This document shows, piece by piece, positions 43,127 through 52,253 of a DNA stretch of 64,000 bases; position 1 is the first letter of the stretch; every line of letters starts with the position of its first letter. Made by a program: the position numbers and the translations under genes. Source of the DNA: Pseudoxanthomonas koreensis_A (GTDB lineage Bacteria; Pseudomonadota; Gammaproteobacteria; Xanthomonadales; Xanthomonadaceae); the NCBI RefSeq assembly GCF_041890415.1, contig NZ_CP169056.1, positions 1,302,001 through 1,366,000 of the forward strand, read 5' to 3'. The notes beneath the pieces are model-generated. The model ran no database searches. It was not told the DNA's origin and saw nothing but the letters and a program-made list of their open reading frames with translations.

Positions 43127-43128
43127 GG

Positions 43129-43557
43129 TCAGGAATCCTTGCGCAGCCGCTGCGACAGCAGCTGGGCGAAATTGGGCAGGTTCTTGAGGTTGGGCAGGCG
43201 CGGCGGCTCGACCGGCGGCAGCGGCTCGGGCAGGTCGTGCAGCAGGGAGATGCCGGCCGGGGTCACGCCCAGCAGCAACTGGCGCCCGCCGACCTCCACC
43301 ACCATCACCCGCTCCTTGGCGCCCAGCGCCAGGCTGCCGACCACGCGCAGGCCTTCGGCCGGGCGGAACCCGCCGGGCAGGCGCCGCAACAGCCAGGCCA
43401 GGCCCAGGATCAGCCCCAGCACCAGCACCAGCGCCATGAACGCGCCGAACAGGCCGGGCGTGGCGGGCGCATGCGCGCCGGCTTGCGCGCCGGCCTGCGC
43501 CACGGGGCGCGCGAGTGCCCCGGCGGCCGGAGCGGCAGTGGCCAGCAACGTGATCAA
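43129..43557 (-). CDS. fliO: Flagellar protein FliO
   Basis: 142 residues: an N-terminal region, one membrane helix (about 37-58) and a small cytoplasmic domain with GSLALGAKERVMVVEVGGRQLLLG, the FliO core. FliO helps assemble FliP. The start is a TTG at 43557 within the fliN stop (TTGA overlap), supported by GGAG six bases upstream; no other start precedes the helix. Confidence 0.9.
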   Translation of the reverse strand: MITLLATAAPAAGALARPVAQAGAQAGAHAPATPGLFGAFMALVLVLGLILGLAWLLRRLPGGFRPAEGLRVVGSLALGAKERVMVVEVGGRQLLLGVTPAGISLLHDLPEPLPPVEPPRLPNLKNLPNFAQLLSQRLRKDS

Positions 43558-43892
43558 CGCAGTCTCCGGATCCGCTCGCTGGGGCTGACCACGTCGGTCA
43601 GGCGCACGCCGAAGCGGTCGTTGATCACCACCACCTCGCCATGCGCGATCAGGGTGCCGTTGACGTAGACGTCCAGCGGCTCGCCGGCCCCGCGCTCCAG
43701 CTCGATCACCGACCCCTGGTTGAGCTGCAGCAGGTTGCGGATCGGCATGCGGGTGCGCCCGACCTCCAGCGACAGGGTCACCGGTACGTCGAGGATGACA
43801 TCCAGGTTCAGGTCGCGCAGTTCGGCGTCCGCATCCGATTGCAGTGCGTCGAACTGCGCCGGGCTGACTTCGGTTTCTGGTGTGGTGTTCAT
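43554..43892 (-). CDS. fliN: Flagellar motor switch protein FliN
   Basis: 112 residues with the SpoA domain (VILDVPVTLSLEVGRTRMPI, then GEPLDVYVNGTLIAHGEVVV). It forms the C-ring with FliM and FliG and binds FliH. Its ATG overlaps the fliM stop (ATGA). Confidence 0.97.
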   Translation of the reverse strand: MNTTPETEVSPAQFDALQSDADAELRDLNLDVILDVPVTLSLEVGRTRMPIRNLLQLNQGSVIELERGAGEPLDVYVNGTLIAHGEVVVINDRFGVRLTDVVSPSERIRRLR

Positions 43893-44905
43893 GCGGGCGG
43901 TTCCTCGGGAATCGGGGCGCGCGACGTGGCGGTGCCGGGCGGGTGGGTCTGCACGATCTTCACCGCGTTGCGGCCGTTGGTCAGGCCGAACTGCCCGGTG
44001 AATACCGGGATGTCCTCCACGCACACCGGGATATGCGGCGGGAGTTCGATGGGCAGGATGTCGCCAACCTTGAGGCTGGTGAGCTGGCGCAGGTCGATGC
44101 GCTTTTGCGCAAGCACGCTGGATACGTCCACTTCGGCGAGCATGAGCTGTTCGCGCAGGGTGGTGTTCCAGCCCTCGTCGCGGTCGATGCGGTCGCTCTG
44201 GATGCCGGCGTCCAGCAGCTCGCGGATCGGCTCGAGCATGGAGTAGGGCAGGGTGACGTGGATCTCGCCGCCGCCGCCCTCCAGCTCGACATGGAAGCGG
44301 CTGACCACCACGTACTCGCGTGGCGTGACGATGTTGGCGAAGTGCGGGTTGATCTCGGAGTTGATGTACTCGAACTCCACGTCCATCACCGGCGCCCAGG
44401 CTTCGGTCAGGTCGGCGAAGGTCTGGCGCAGCAGCAGCTGGATCACCCGCATCTCGGTGGCGGTGAACTCGCGGCCCTCGATGCGGGTCGGGTAGCGGCC
44501 GTCGCCGCCGAAGAAGTTGTCCACCACGGTGAACACCAGCTTGGGCTCGAACACGATCAGCCCGGTGCCGCGCAGTGGCTTGAACTTGACCAGGTTGAGG
44601 TTGGTGGGCACGTACAGCGAATGCATGTACTCGCTGAACTTGATCAGCTCGATGCCGCGCACCGACAGGTCCGCCGAGCGCCGGATCAGGTTGAACAGTC
44701 CGATCCGCCACAGGCGCACGAAGCGCTCGTTGACCATCTCCAGGGTCGGCATGCGCCCGCGGATGATCCGGTCCTGGCTGGCGAAGTCGTATGCACGGGC
44801 GACGTTGGGGTCGACGGGTTCCGGCTCGGTGCTGACCGTGCCCGAGTCCACGCCATGCAGGAGGGCGTCGATCTCGTCCTGGGACAACAGGTCGTTGATG
44901 GTCAT
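43889..44905 (-). CDS. fliM: Flagellar motor switch protein FliM
   Basis: 338 residues. The N-terminal LLSQDEIDALLHG is the CheY-P binding peptide. The middle CheC-like domain includes the GGDGR motif and the C-terminal SpoA domain follows. FliM receives the chemotaxis signal at the motor. It starts 16 bases after fliL. Confidence 0.97.
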   Translation of the reverse strand: MTINDLLSQDEIDALLHGVDSGTVSTEPEPVDPNVARAYDFASQDRIIRGRMPTLEMVNERFVRLWRIGLFNLIRRSADLSVRGIELIKFSEYMHSLYVPTNLNLVKFKPLRGTGLIVFEPKLVFTVVDNFFGGDGRYPTRIEGREFTATEMRVIQLLLRQTFADLTEAWAPVMDVEFEYINSEINPHFANIVTPREYVVVSRFHVELEGGGGEIHVTLPYSMLEPIRELLDAGIQSDRIDRDEGWNTTLREQLMLAEVDVSSVLAQKRIDLRQLTSLKVGDILPIELPPHIPVCVEDIPVFTGQFGLTNGRNAVKIVQTHPPGTATSRAPIPEEPPA

Positions 44906-44921
44906 GGCGGGTCCGGTCCGG

Positions 44922-45452
44922 TTACTGGGTCACGAAGCTGGTGAACAGCAGCGCTTCTGCGCCGGGGGCACCGGTTTCGGCACGCATGAGTTTCTGCACC
45001 TCGGCCAGGGCCTGGGCCTGCAGCTTCTCCTTGCCGGCGCGGTCGTTGATGCTCTCCGGCGTCTGCTGCGCCAGCAGCATCAACAGGCGGGCGCGGATCG
45101 CCGGGCTGTGGCGCTGCAGGTTGGCCAGCGCGGTGGAGTCGCGGGTCATCAGCTGGATCTCGACCTGCAGGTACTGGGGGCCGTCCATGCCGCCATTGAG
45201 GTTGACCACGAAGGGCGGTTCCAGCGCCAGGTACTGGGCCTGGGCGGGCAGCCTGGACCTGGTGGCTTCTGCGGCGGCGGCCTGCTCGACCTCGGCGCTG
45301 CGGCGCGAGGCCATGTACCAGGTGCCGGCGGCGCCGGCGACGGCCACCACGGCCACCAGGCTCAGGATCAGCGGCAGCTTGCCGCCGCCTTTGCCGGCAG
45401 GGGCGCTCTTGGGCGGCGGGGTGCGTGATGTCTTGTCGGCGGCAACGGGCAC
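44922..45452 (-). CDS. fliL: Flagellar basal-body protein FliL
   Basis: 176 residues: a short basic N-terminus, one membrane helix (about 25-47) and a periplasmic domain (LEPPFVVNLNGG, YLQVEIQLM) ending in LFTSFVTQ. FliL stabilises stators. The GTG at 45452 is chosen because AAGGAG lies 8 bases upstream; a TTG at 45485 would fall in the -12 element of the promoter and so cannot be used. First gene of fliLMNOPQR. Confidence 0.93.
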   Translation of the reverse strand: MPVAADKTSRTPPPKSAPAGKGGGKLPLILSLVAVVAVAGAAGTWYMASRRSAEVEQAAAAEATRSRLPAQAQYLALEPPFVVNLNGGMDGPQYLQVEIQLMTRDSTALANLQRHSPAIRARLLMLLAQQTPESINDRAGKEKLQAQALAEVQKLMRAETGAPGAEALLFTSFVTQ

Positions 45453-45753
45453 GCGTGCTTCTCCTTGGGATTGCACCCGGTCCAATGCAAGCAGCGTGCC
45501 GATGAGGCGTCAGGGATATGACGCATGCGCCTTCCGGATGGCCGTCGGCTGCGCTGCATCGGGACAGCGCAGCCCCCGAAGGCCTTTTCCTGGGTCCATC
45601 TCCCGGGTGAGGGGATGGACGCGGCCTCGCGGCCTGAAATGGTGGGGCGGGGTTTTGGTCGCGGCGGTGCGGCACGATGCCTGCTGCCGCGCACCACACC
45701 GTGGCACGAGCGTCGGCGCCGCAGGTGCGGCGCAGGGATCAGGAGATCAGCGA
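45453..45753. other. fliK-fliL intergenic region
   Basis: About 300 bases without a gene. Besides the sigma-54 promoter it holds two strong inverted repeats: GGCTGCGCTG/CAGCGCAGCC (45547-45574, 8-base loop) and GCGCCGCA/TGCGGCGC (45716-45733, 2-base loop). Neither is followed by a T-run on the minus strand. They may slow read-through from fliK or bind an activator such as FleQ. Confidence 0.6.
45486..45501 (-). promoter_or_regulatory. Sigma-54 promoter of fliL operon
   Basis: The minus strand reads CGGCACGCTGCTTGCA, matching the -24/-12 consensus TGGCACG-N4-TTGCW in all but the first base, with GG-N10-GC. The predicted transcript starts about 23 bases before the fliL GTG. Confidence 0.85.
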
Positions 45754-47034
45754 TCAGGCGTAGGCGTCGAGCAGGCCGCGGTGGACGACGCCCGGGGTGG
45801 CTGCCAGCTCGCTGCCGGCGTCGCCCAGGGCACCGCCTTCCGCATTGCCGCCAGTGCCTTCGCCGGTGGCCTGGCGGCCACCTTCCTGGGACGACTGCGA
45901 TTGCTGCTGGCCGACGCCGGCGTGGGCCAGCTGGAACCCGTGCTGGCCCAGCATGTCGCGCAGGCGCGGCAGGCTGCTTTCCAGGGCCTGGCGCACTTCG
46001 GGCTGGGCGCTGGTGAACTCGGCGCTGATGCGCTCGCCATCCATGCGCAGGCGGATTTCCACCGGTCCCAGTTCCTGCGGCGAGATGCGGATGTGGGCGT
46101 GGCCGATCTTCTGGCCCGCCAGCCAGCGCACATGTGTGCCGACATCATCGGCAAAGGTGTCGCCATGCAACTGCGGCGTGGGGGCATGCGGGGCGGACAG
46201 CGGCAGGGCGGGGCCCGGCGCGCTGCTGCCTGGGGTCGGTGCCGCGCCCTGGATGGCAAAGGTGGCCGCCGGCCCTTCGTTGGCCGCCACGGTGATGGGG
46301 CTGGGGGTGGCCGACGCGGGTGTTGCGGTGGTGGCGGGCAGGGCATCGGGCAGTGCGGGGGCCGGGGCTGACGGCCTGGTGGCCGGCAGCGGGTCGGCTG
46401 CGGCGGCTCCTGCCGGCAATGCAGGACCGGCGCGGCCTGGCGTGGCCTGTGGGCCGGCAGCGGTCGATGGATCGGGCTGCAATTCGGGGGCGGTATTGGT
46501 GGGTGCGTCCTGCGTCGGCGCGGCGGCGAGGGCCGCTGCCGGCGCCTGCTCCGGCAGTGCGGCAGCCGCAGCCTCGGCGGTCGAGGGGAGTGCCTGCGCG
46601 GGCGTCGGCAGCGGCGGCGAGGCCGGTGCCGGCGTGGGGGCCGGAGGTGTTGCTGCGGCCGGGTCGAGCAGGCTGGCCAGCCCGGGCGGCGGCCAGCCGG
46701 AGTCGGTGTCGGAGCCGGTCTCGGCGGTGGTTTCGGTGGCGGCGGGCTCGCTGCGCTCTGCCACGGCCTCCGGCCGGGTGTCCTCGGCGGCAGCGGCCTC
46801 GTCGGTGCCGGCGGACGGGCGTTGCCCGGCCTCGTCGCCGGCCGGGTCGGTGGTGCGCGGGGTGCGGGCCTGGTCGGTGGCCGATTGCGCAGGGCGCGAA
46901 GTGCGTTGCGCCGCCGCATCGCCCTGCAGCATGCGCGAAAAGGTCCCGTTGCCGCTGTCCTCCGGTGCGCTGCTGCCTGCACCGGGAACCGGCTGCGCCG
47001 GAGCCGACGTGGCGCCAGCGGCGATGGCGGACAT
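45754..47034 (-). CDS. fliK: Flagellar hook-length control protein FliK
   Basis: 426 residues. A long Ala/Pro/Thr-rich low-complexity ruler region (to about 305) is followed by the conserved C-terminal Flg_hook domain: IRISPQELGPVEIRLRMDGE and FTSAQPEVRQALESSLPRLR. FliK measures the hook and signals FlhB to switch export. The ATG at 47034 follows the fliJ stop closely; a TTG at 47040 overlapping that stop is an alternative. End of the fliE-K operon. Confidence 0.92.
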   Translation of the reverse strand: MSAIAAGATSAPAQPVPGAGSSAPEDSGNGTFSRMLQGDAAAQRTSRPAQSATDQARTPRTTDPAGDEAGQRPSAGTDEAAAAEDTRPEAVAERSEPAATETTAETGSDTDSGWPPPGLASLLDPAAATPPAPTPAPASPPLPTPAQALPSTAEAAAAALPEQAPAAALAAAPTQDAPTNTAPELQPDPSTAAGPQATPGRAGPALPAGAAAADPLPATRPSAPAPALPDALPATTATPASATPSPITVAANEGPAATFAIQGAAPTPGSSAPGPALPLSAPHAPTPQLHGDTFADDVGTHVRWLAGQKIGHAHIRISPQELGPVEIRLRMDGERISAEFTSAQPEVRQALESSLPRLRDMLGQHGFQLAHAGVGQQQSQSSQEGGRQATGEGTGGNAEGGALGDAGSELAATPGVVHRGLLDAYA

Positions 47035-47036
47035 GT

Positions 47037-47498
47037 TCAAGGCGACTCCCCCTCGGATTCACTGGCCTGCTCATGGGCAGCGCGCACGCGGCGCGCGCCC
47101 AGGTCGTCCATCTCGCGCTGGCTGCGGCGCTCGTCCACCTTGCGCTCCTGGGCCCGGTAACTGGCGGCCAGCTGTTCCAGCACCTGCTTGTCGCGGCTGG
47201 CCAGCAGCAGGCGGGTACGTTCGGCCTCCAGGTGCTGGCGGCTGTTGTCCACGTTGCGGCTCTGCTGCTCGACCGCGCTTTCCAGGCGGTCCAGGAAGGC
47301 GCGCCGGTTGGCCAGCTGCGCCGGGCTGGTGGCCGCCATCTGGCTGCAGCCATATTCGTCCACGTAGCGGCGCAGCTCGTCCAGGCGCGATTCCTGCAGC
47401 ACGTGCGCACGCTGGCGCTCGGCCAGCTCGCGGGCAACTGCGTCCTCGTGCTCCTGGGCACGGCGCAGCAGCGGGTCGATGCGTCGGGACTGCATCAT
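47037..47498 (-). CDS. fliJ: Flagellar export chaperone FliJ
   Basis: 153 residues, nearly all coiled-coil helix rich in Arg, Glu and Gln, as in FliJ, which sits in the FliI hexamer like the gamma subunit of F-type ATPase. Sequence identity in this family is low; position between fliI and fliK supports the call. The first of two adjacent ATGs overlaps the fliI stop (ATGA). Confidence 0.9.
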   Translation of the reverse strand: MMQSRRIDPLLRRAQEHEDAVARELAERQRAHVLQESRLDELRRYVDEYGCSQMAATSPAQLANRRAFLDRLESAVEQQSRNVDNSRQHLEAERTRLLLASRDKQVLEQLAASYRAQERKVDERRSQREMDDLGARRVRAAHEQASESEGESP

Positions 47499-48943
47499 GC
47501 TGCGTTCTCCTCATGCTCGTGCAGCGTGTCTTGCGCCTGCACATGCAACAGTCGGGCCAGAGCTTCGCGGCTATGGTCCAGGTCCGCGGCGCGGGCCACG
47601 TCCTGGCCGAGGAACTCGACGATCTCCGGCCAGCGGTCCAGCGCCTCGTCCACCACCGGGTCGCCGCCGCGCTGGTAGGCGCCGATGGCGATCAGGTCGC
47701 GGTTGGAGTTGTACGCGGCGACCAGGCGCTTGAGCGCACGGATGCGCTCGCGCCAGGTCTCGTCGGCGATGTCCTGGACCACGCGGCTGACCGAGGATTC
47801 CACGTCGATGGCGGGGTACAGGCCGGCGTCGGCAATCCGGCGCGACAGCAGGATGTGGCCGTCAAGGATGGCGCGTGCGGCGTCGGCGATGGGGTCCTGC
47901 GGGTCGTCGCCCTCGGTCAGCACGGTGTAGAAGGCAGTGATCGAGCCGCGCCCGGCGGCGCCGTTGCCGGCGCGTTCGACCAGCGCCGGCAGCTTGGCGA
48001 ACACCGACGGCGGGTAGCCGCGGGTGGTGGGCGGCTCGCCCACCGACAGGCCGATCTCGCGCTGGGCCTGGGCGAAGCGGGTCAGCGAATCCATCAGCAG
48101 CAGCACGTTCAGGCCCTGGTCGCGGAACCACTCGGCGATGGCGGTGGCGCGGTAGGCGCCGTGCAGGCGCGCCAGCGGCGGGCGGTCGGCAGGCGCGGCC
48201 ACGACCACGGCGCGGCGCAGGCCTTCCTCGCCCAGGGTGGTCTCGACGAAGTCACGCACTTCGCGTCCGCGTTCGCCGATCAGGCCGACCACGATCACGT
48301 CGGCGGCGGTGTAGCGGGTCATCATGCCCAGCAGGGTCGACTTGCCCACGCCCGAACCGGCGAACAGGCCGATGCGCTGGCCGCGGCCGATGGGCAGCAG
48401 GGCATTGATGGCGCGCACACCCACATCCAGCGGCTGGATGATGGGCTCGCGTGCCAGCGGGTTGATCGCCACGCCGGCCATGCCCACGCTGCCTTCGGCG
48501 CGGACCGTGCCCTTGCCGTCCAGCGGCACGCCGTCCGAATCGATTACCCGGCCGAGCAGGCCTTCGCCCACTTCCACGCCGCCGCGGCGCCGGACCGGCA
48601 CCACCCGGGCGTTGGGCAGCAGGCCATGCAGCTCGGCACTGGGCATCAGCGAGGTGCGTTCGCCGGCAAAGCCCACCACCTCGGCTTCGACCCAGCCGCC
48701 ATCGGCCACTTCGACCCGGCAGGTGGCGCCCATCGGCGCCTCGCAGCCGGTCGCCTCCAGGGTCAGGCCGACCGCACGGCGCAGCACGCCCTCGCGGATC
48801 AGGCCGCGGCCGGCGGACGGATCCAGCGATATCGCGTCCAGGCGCGTGGCCAGGCGCAGGTTGCGGGCGGCCAGCCAGTCGGCCGGGACCGCGCCGGGCA
48901 CGACCGGCGCAGGAGTGGCGGGCGCAGGGGGAGGTGGGGTCAT
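47495..48943 (-). CDS. fliI: Flagellar export ATPase FliI
   Basis: 482 residues. Walker A GSGVGKSTLLG, Walker B VLLLMDSLTRFAQAQRE and the YPPSVFAKLPALVERAG stretch define the FliI/YscN ATPases that unload export substrates. Its ATG overlaps the fliH stop (ATGA). Confidence 0.97.
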   Translation of the reverse strand: MTPPPPAPATPAPVVPGAVPADWLAARNLRLATRLDAISLDPSAGRGLIREGVLRRAVGLTLEATGCEAPMGATCRVEVADGGWVEAEVVGFAGERTSLMPSAELHGLLPNARVVPVRRRGGVEVGEGLLGRVIDSDGVPLDGKGTVRAEGSVGMAGVAINPLAREPIIQPLDVGVRAINALLPIGRGQRIGLFAGSGVGKSTLLGMMTRYTAADVIVVGLIGERGREVRDFVETTLGEEGLRRAVVVAAPADRPPLARLHGAYRATAIAEWFRDQGLNVLLLMDSLTRFAQAQREIGLSVGEPPTTRGYPPSVFAKLPALVERAGNGAAGRGSITAFYTVLTEGDDPQDPIADAARAILDGHILLSRRIADAGLYPAIDVESSVSRVVQDIADETWRERIRALKRLVAAYNSNRDLIAIGAYQRGGDPVVDEALDRWPEIVEFLGQDVARAADLDHSREALARLLHVQAQDTLHEHEENAA

Positions 48944-49545
48944 GGGCCGCTCCCGGCCTTGTGGATCACGCTTTCCAGCGCCCCGCGCAGGCGCGCTTCC
49001 AGGGTGCCGTCGATGCGCGCGGCCTCGGCGTGCACGCGCAGGTCGCCACGGCCCAGGGCAGGGTCCGGCGCCAGGCGCACGCCTGCGACCAGGGTCAGCA
49101 GCGGAGCCAGGGTGGCGATGTCGTCCGGATGCAGGCGAACCTCGACCTCGCGGCTGGCACCGCCCACCGCGTCCACGGCTTCGCCCACCAGGTCCGAAAG
49201 CAGTACCGGATCGGCGTCGTAGGCACGCCCGACCAGGCTGCCGGCGATGCGCACGGCCAGTTCACCCAGCGCGGTGGTGACCTCGTCCTCCAGCCGCGCC
49301 AGGGGACGCGAGAAGTTGTCCAGGATGCCTTCGATCTGCGCGGTCAGCCGGCGCACCTCGGCCTGGCCCTGGCCGAAGCCCTCCTGGTGGCCGCGCGCCA
49401 GGCCTTCTTCATAGCCTTCACGACGCGCAGCCTCCTGGATGGCCTGGATCTCGTCCAGGGTGGGCGGCCGCAGCACCGGCGCCTCGGCGTCCGAGTCGCC
49501 CGGCCGTGCGTCCAGTTCCGGTGCCAGCCAGCGCACGGCGCTCAT
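48940..49545 (-). CDS. fliH: Flagellar export regulator FliH
   Basis: 201 residues. The central AARREGYEEGLARGHQEGFG has the GxxxG-type helix characteristic of FliH, and the C-terminal half (VEVRLHPDDIATL) resembles V/F-ATPase stator subunits. FliH holds FliI and tethers it to FliN. ATGA overlaps both with fliG (upstream) and fliI. Confidence 0.94.
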   Translation of the reverse strand: MSAVRWLAPELDARPGDSDAEAPVLRPPTLDEIQAIQEAARREGYEEGLARGHQEGFGQGQAEVRRLTAQIEGILDNFSRPLARLEDEVTTALGELAVRIAGSLVGRAYDADPVLLSDLVGEAVDAVGGASREVEVRLHPDDIATLAPLLTLVAGVRLAPDPALGRGDLRVHAEAARIDGTLEARLRGALESVIHKAGSGP

Positions 49546-50558
49546 ACAAGCTCCTCGCCACCGGCGCTGTTGAGCGCGATCGCGCCCTCATCGGCCAGGC
49601 GCCTGACGATGGCCAGGATCTCCTTCTGCGCCGCCTCCACGTCGGACAGGCGCACGGGACCACGCGCATCCATGTCCTCAAGCAGGATTTCGGCGGCACG
49701 CTGGGACATGTTGCGGGTGATCTTCTCGCGCACCTTGACGTCGGCCCCGCGCAGGGCGATGCCCAGGCGCTCGCCGGAGACCTCGCGCAGCAGGGTCTGC
49801 AGCTCGCGGTCATCGAGTTCGACCAGGTCGTCGAACACGAACATCAGGTCCTGGATGCGCTGGCACAGCTCGGCATCCACCTGCGAGATCGCGCCCAGGA
49901 TCGACTGGTCCTGCCCGGTTTCCAGGAAGTTGAGGATGTTGGCCGCCACCTTGACCCCGCCGATGCTGGAGGACTTGAGGTTCTGGTTGCCGGCGAACTG
50001 GCGCTCCATGATCTCGTTGAGCTCGTTCAGGGCATTGGGCGGGATGCCGTCGAGGGTGGCGATGCGCAACAGCACGTCGGCGCGCACCCGCTCTGGCAGG
50101 AACTTGAGCGCATCGGCGGCCTGGTCGCCGTCCAGGTGCGAGAGCACGATGGCGATGATCTGCGGATGCTCGTTGCGCACCAGGTCGGCCACCGCGCGTG
50201 GGTCCATCCACTTGAGGGTGTCCAGGCCGGTGGTGTTGCGGCCCAGCAGGATGCGGTCGATCAGGCCACCGGCCTTGTCCGCACCCAGCGCCTGGACCAG
50301 CACGTTGCGGATGTAGTCGTCGGCGCCCACGCCCAGCGAGGTCTGCTTTTCCAGTGCGCCCTGGAAGTCGTCCATGACCTTCTCGACCTGTTCGCGGCTG
50401 ATCCCGCTCATGGTCGCCATGGCCAGGCCGAGCTTCTGCACTTCCTTGGCGCCCATGTGCTTGAGCACCTCGGCCGCGTCGCCCTCGCCCAGCGAGAGCA
50501 GCAGCACGGCGGCGCGCTGCACGCCGGTCAATTCTTCGGGATTGCTAGGCTGTCTCAT
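49542..50558 (-). CDS. fliG: Flagellar motor switch protein FliG
   Basis: 338 residues with three armadillo-like domains. GVQRAAVLLLSLGEGDAAEV starts the N domain, the middle carries the EHPQ motif (VRNEHPQIIAIVLSHL), and the C domain has the charged torque helix (LEDMDARGPVRLSDVEAAQK). It starts 14 bases before the end of fliF. Confidence 0.97.
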   Translation of the reverse strand: MRQPSNPEELTGVQRAAVLLLSLGEGDAAEVLKHMGAKEVQKLGLAMATMSGISREQVEKVMDDFQGALEKQTSLGVGADDYIRNVLVQALGADKAGGLIDRILLGRNTTGLDTLKWMDPRAVADLVRNEHPQIIAIVLSHLDGDQAADALKFLPERVRADVLLRIATLDGIPPNALNELNEIMERQFAGNQNLKSSSIGGVKVAANILNFLETGQDQSILGAISQVDAELCQRIQDLMFVFDDLVELDDRELQTLLREVSGERLGIALRGADVKVREKITRNMSQRAAEILLEDMDARGPVRLSDVEAAQKEILAIVRRLADEGAIALNSAGGEELV

Positions 50559-52236
50559 TGCCCAACCAGTCCTTTACTACCTGGGCGACCCGCTTGGAGT
50601 CGGTCTTGACCGCATCGCGCGCGTTGCGCAGGCGGTCCTCGTAGGCGCTGGAGGCCAGCGCGATGGGCTGGCGCGGGGCCGCGCCGATGCGCGCGGTGTC
50701 CGCGGCCAGTTCCGGATCCTGCTCGCCATCCACCAGTGATACCTCGGCGGTCGACAGATCGCCATCATCACCTCGCCTGGGCATGGGCGCGGCGATCTGG
50801 CGCAGGGCCGGGCGCAGCACGCCGAACAGCAGGGCCAGCACCACCGCCGCACCGAGCACCAGGCGCAGGGCATCGTGCAGGCGCGGATCCTCCCACCACT
50901 TGTTCGGCTCCATCGCCGGGTCGCCCTGTTCGCGCACGAACGGGGCGTTGACCACCGAGACCACGTCGCCACGCGCCGCGTCGAAGCCCACCGCCTGGCG
51001 CACCAGGTCCTGGACCCGGTCGATCTCTTCGGCACTGAGCGGCTGGAGCACGGACTTGCCGTCCTTGCCGGTACGCGGCACGTGATCCACCAGCACCGCG
51101 GCGGTAACCCGGCGGATGCGCCCGGCCGGCTGGCGGGTGTGCTGCAGGGTGCGATCCAGCTCGAAGTTGCGGGTGGCCGAGCGCGAGGTCTCGGTGGCGG
51201 CGGCCACGGCGGGCGCCGCATCGGCAGCCGGATCGGTGGCCTGTGCAGTGGCGCCGGGTGGCGTATTGCTGGCCGCGCCGGGAATGCCCTGGGGGCCATC
51301 GACCGGCGTGTTGTTCTCGCTGACCTGCTCGCTGCGCAGCTTGGGCGGCTCGCCGTTGAACAGCTCGCGCGCTTCCTCGGTGACCGAGAAGTCCATGTCC
51401 ACGGTGACCTCGGCGTTGATCCGGCCGGGGCCGGTCAGTGGCTCGAGCAGCTCGCGGATGCGCTGGTTGTAGGAGGTCTCCTGGCGACGTACCTGCTCGA
51501 ACTGCACTGCGCGCAGTTCCGAGTCGCTGTCGGCACCGTTGCGGCTGAGCAGGCGCCCGTTCTGGTCGACCACGGTCACCCGCTCGGGGGTCAGGTCGGG
51601 GATGGAAGAAGACACCATATGCACGATGGCATCGACCTGGTTGCGCTCGAGCACGGCGCCGGAGCGCAGTTCCAGCACGACCGAGGCGCTGGCCGCCTCG
51701 CGCTGGCGGGTGAACGCGGACGGCTTGGGGATGGCCAGGTGCACGCGCGCGTCGCGCACCGGGCGCAAGGTGGCGATGGTGCGCACCAGTTCGGTTTCCA
51801 GTGCGTGCTGGTAGCGGGCGCTCTCGACGAACTGGCTGACGCCGAACCCCGGGTCGCGCTCCATCAGCTCGAAGCCCAGGCGGCCGCTGTCGGTCAGGCC
51901 GGAGCCGGCCAGCTTCAGGCGCGCGTCGTGCAGGTGTTTTTCCGGTACCGAGATCGCGCCGGTGGCCTGGTCCAGCTTGAACGGGATCTGCGCGGTGCGC
52001 AGCAGGTCGGCCGCTTCGGCCGTGGCCTTGGGATCCATGCCGGTGTAGAGCGGGCTGTAGTCCGGCTTCTGCGACCAGAAGAACACGTACAGGCCGGCGG
52101 CGACCGCCAGGGCGATCATCAGCATCGTGCCGAACTTCCGGGCCAGCTGCATTTCCTGCAGCTTGACCACCGCCTGCGCGGCCTTTTCAGTGGCCTGCTC
52201 GCGGTTGAGGGATTCCTTGGAAAGCGTGATGGCCAT
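50545..52236 (-). CDS. fliF: Flagellar MS-ring protein FliF
   Basis: 563 residues with two membrane helices (about 38-58 and 455-475), two ring-building motifs (YSPLYTGMDPKATAEAADLL; AIPKPSAFTRQREAASASVV) and a C-terminal FliG-binding tail. It forms the MS ring that nucleates the basal body. Follows fliE by 17 bases. Confidence 0.97.
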   Translation of the reverse strand: MAITLSKESLNREQATEKAAQAVVKLQEMQLARKFGTMLMIALAVAAGLYVFFWSQKPDYSPLYTGMDPKATAEAADLLRTAQIPFKLDQATGAISVPEKHLHDARLKLAGSGLTDSGRLGFELMERDPGFGVSQFVESARYQHALETELVRTIATLRPVRDARVHLAIPKPSAFTRQREAASASVVLELRSGAVLERNQVDAIVHMVSSSIPDLTPERVTVVDQNGRLLSRNGADSDSELRAVQFEQVRRQETSYNQRIRELLEPLTGPGRINAEVTVDMDFSVTEEARELFNGEPPKLRSEQVSENNTPVDGPQGIPGAASNTPPGATAQATDPAADAAPAVAAATETSRSATRNFELDRTLQHTRQPAGRIRRVTAAVLVDHVPRTGKDGKSVLQPLSAEEIDRVQDLVRQAVGFDAARGDVVSVVNAPFVREQGDPAMEPNKWWEDPRLHDALRLVLGAAVVLALLFGVLRPALRQIAAPMPRRGDDGDLSTAEVSLVDGEQDPELAADTARIGAAPRQPIALASSAYEDRLRNARDAVKTDSKRVAQVVKDWLGNETA

Positions 52237-52253
52237 CGGGTCTCAGTCCTGGG

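Noticed and set aside
45693..45718. TGGCACG on the plus strand as a sigma-54 promoter
   Set aside because: The following GC lies 11 rather than 10 bases after GG, and no plus-strand gene follows.
45716..45733. Perfect inverted repeat after fliK as an intrinsic terminator
   Set aside because: Only a 2-base loop and no following T-run; noted as part of the intergenic region only.
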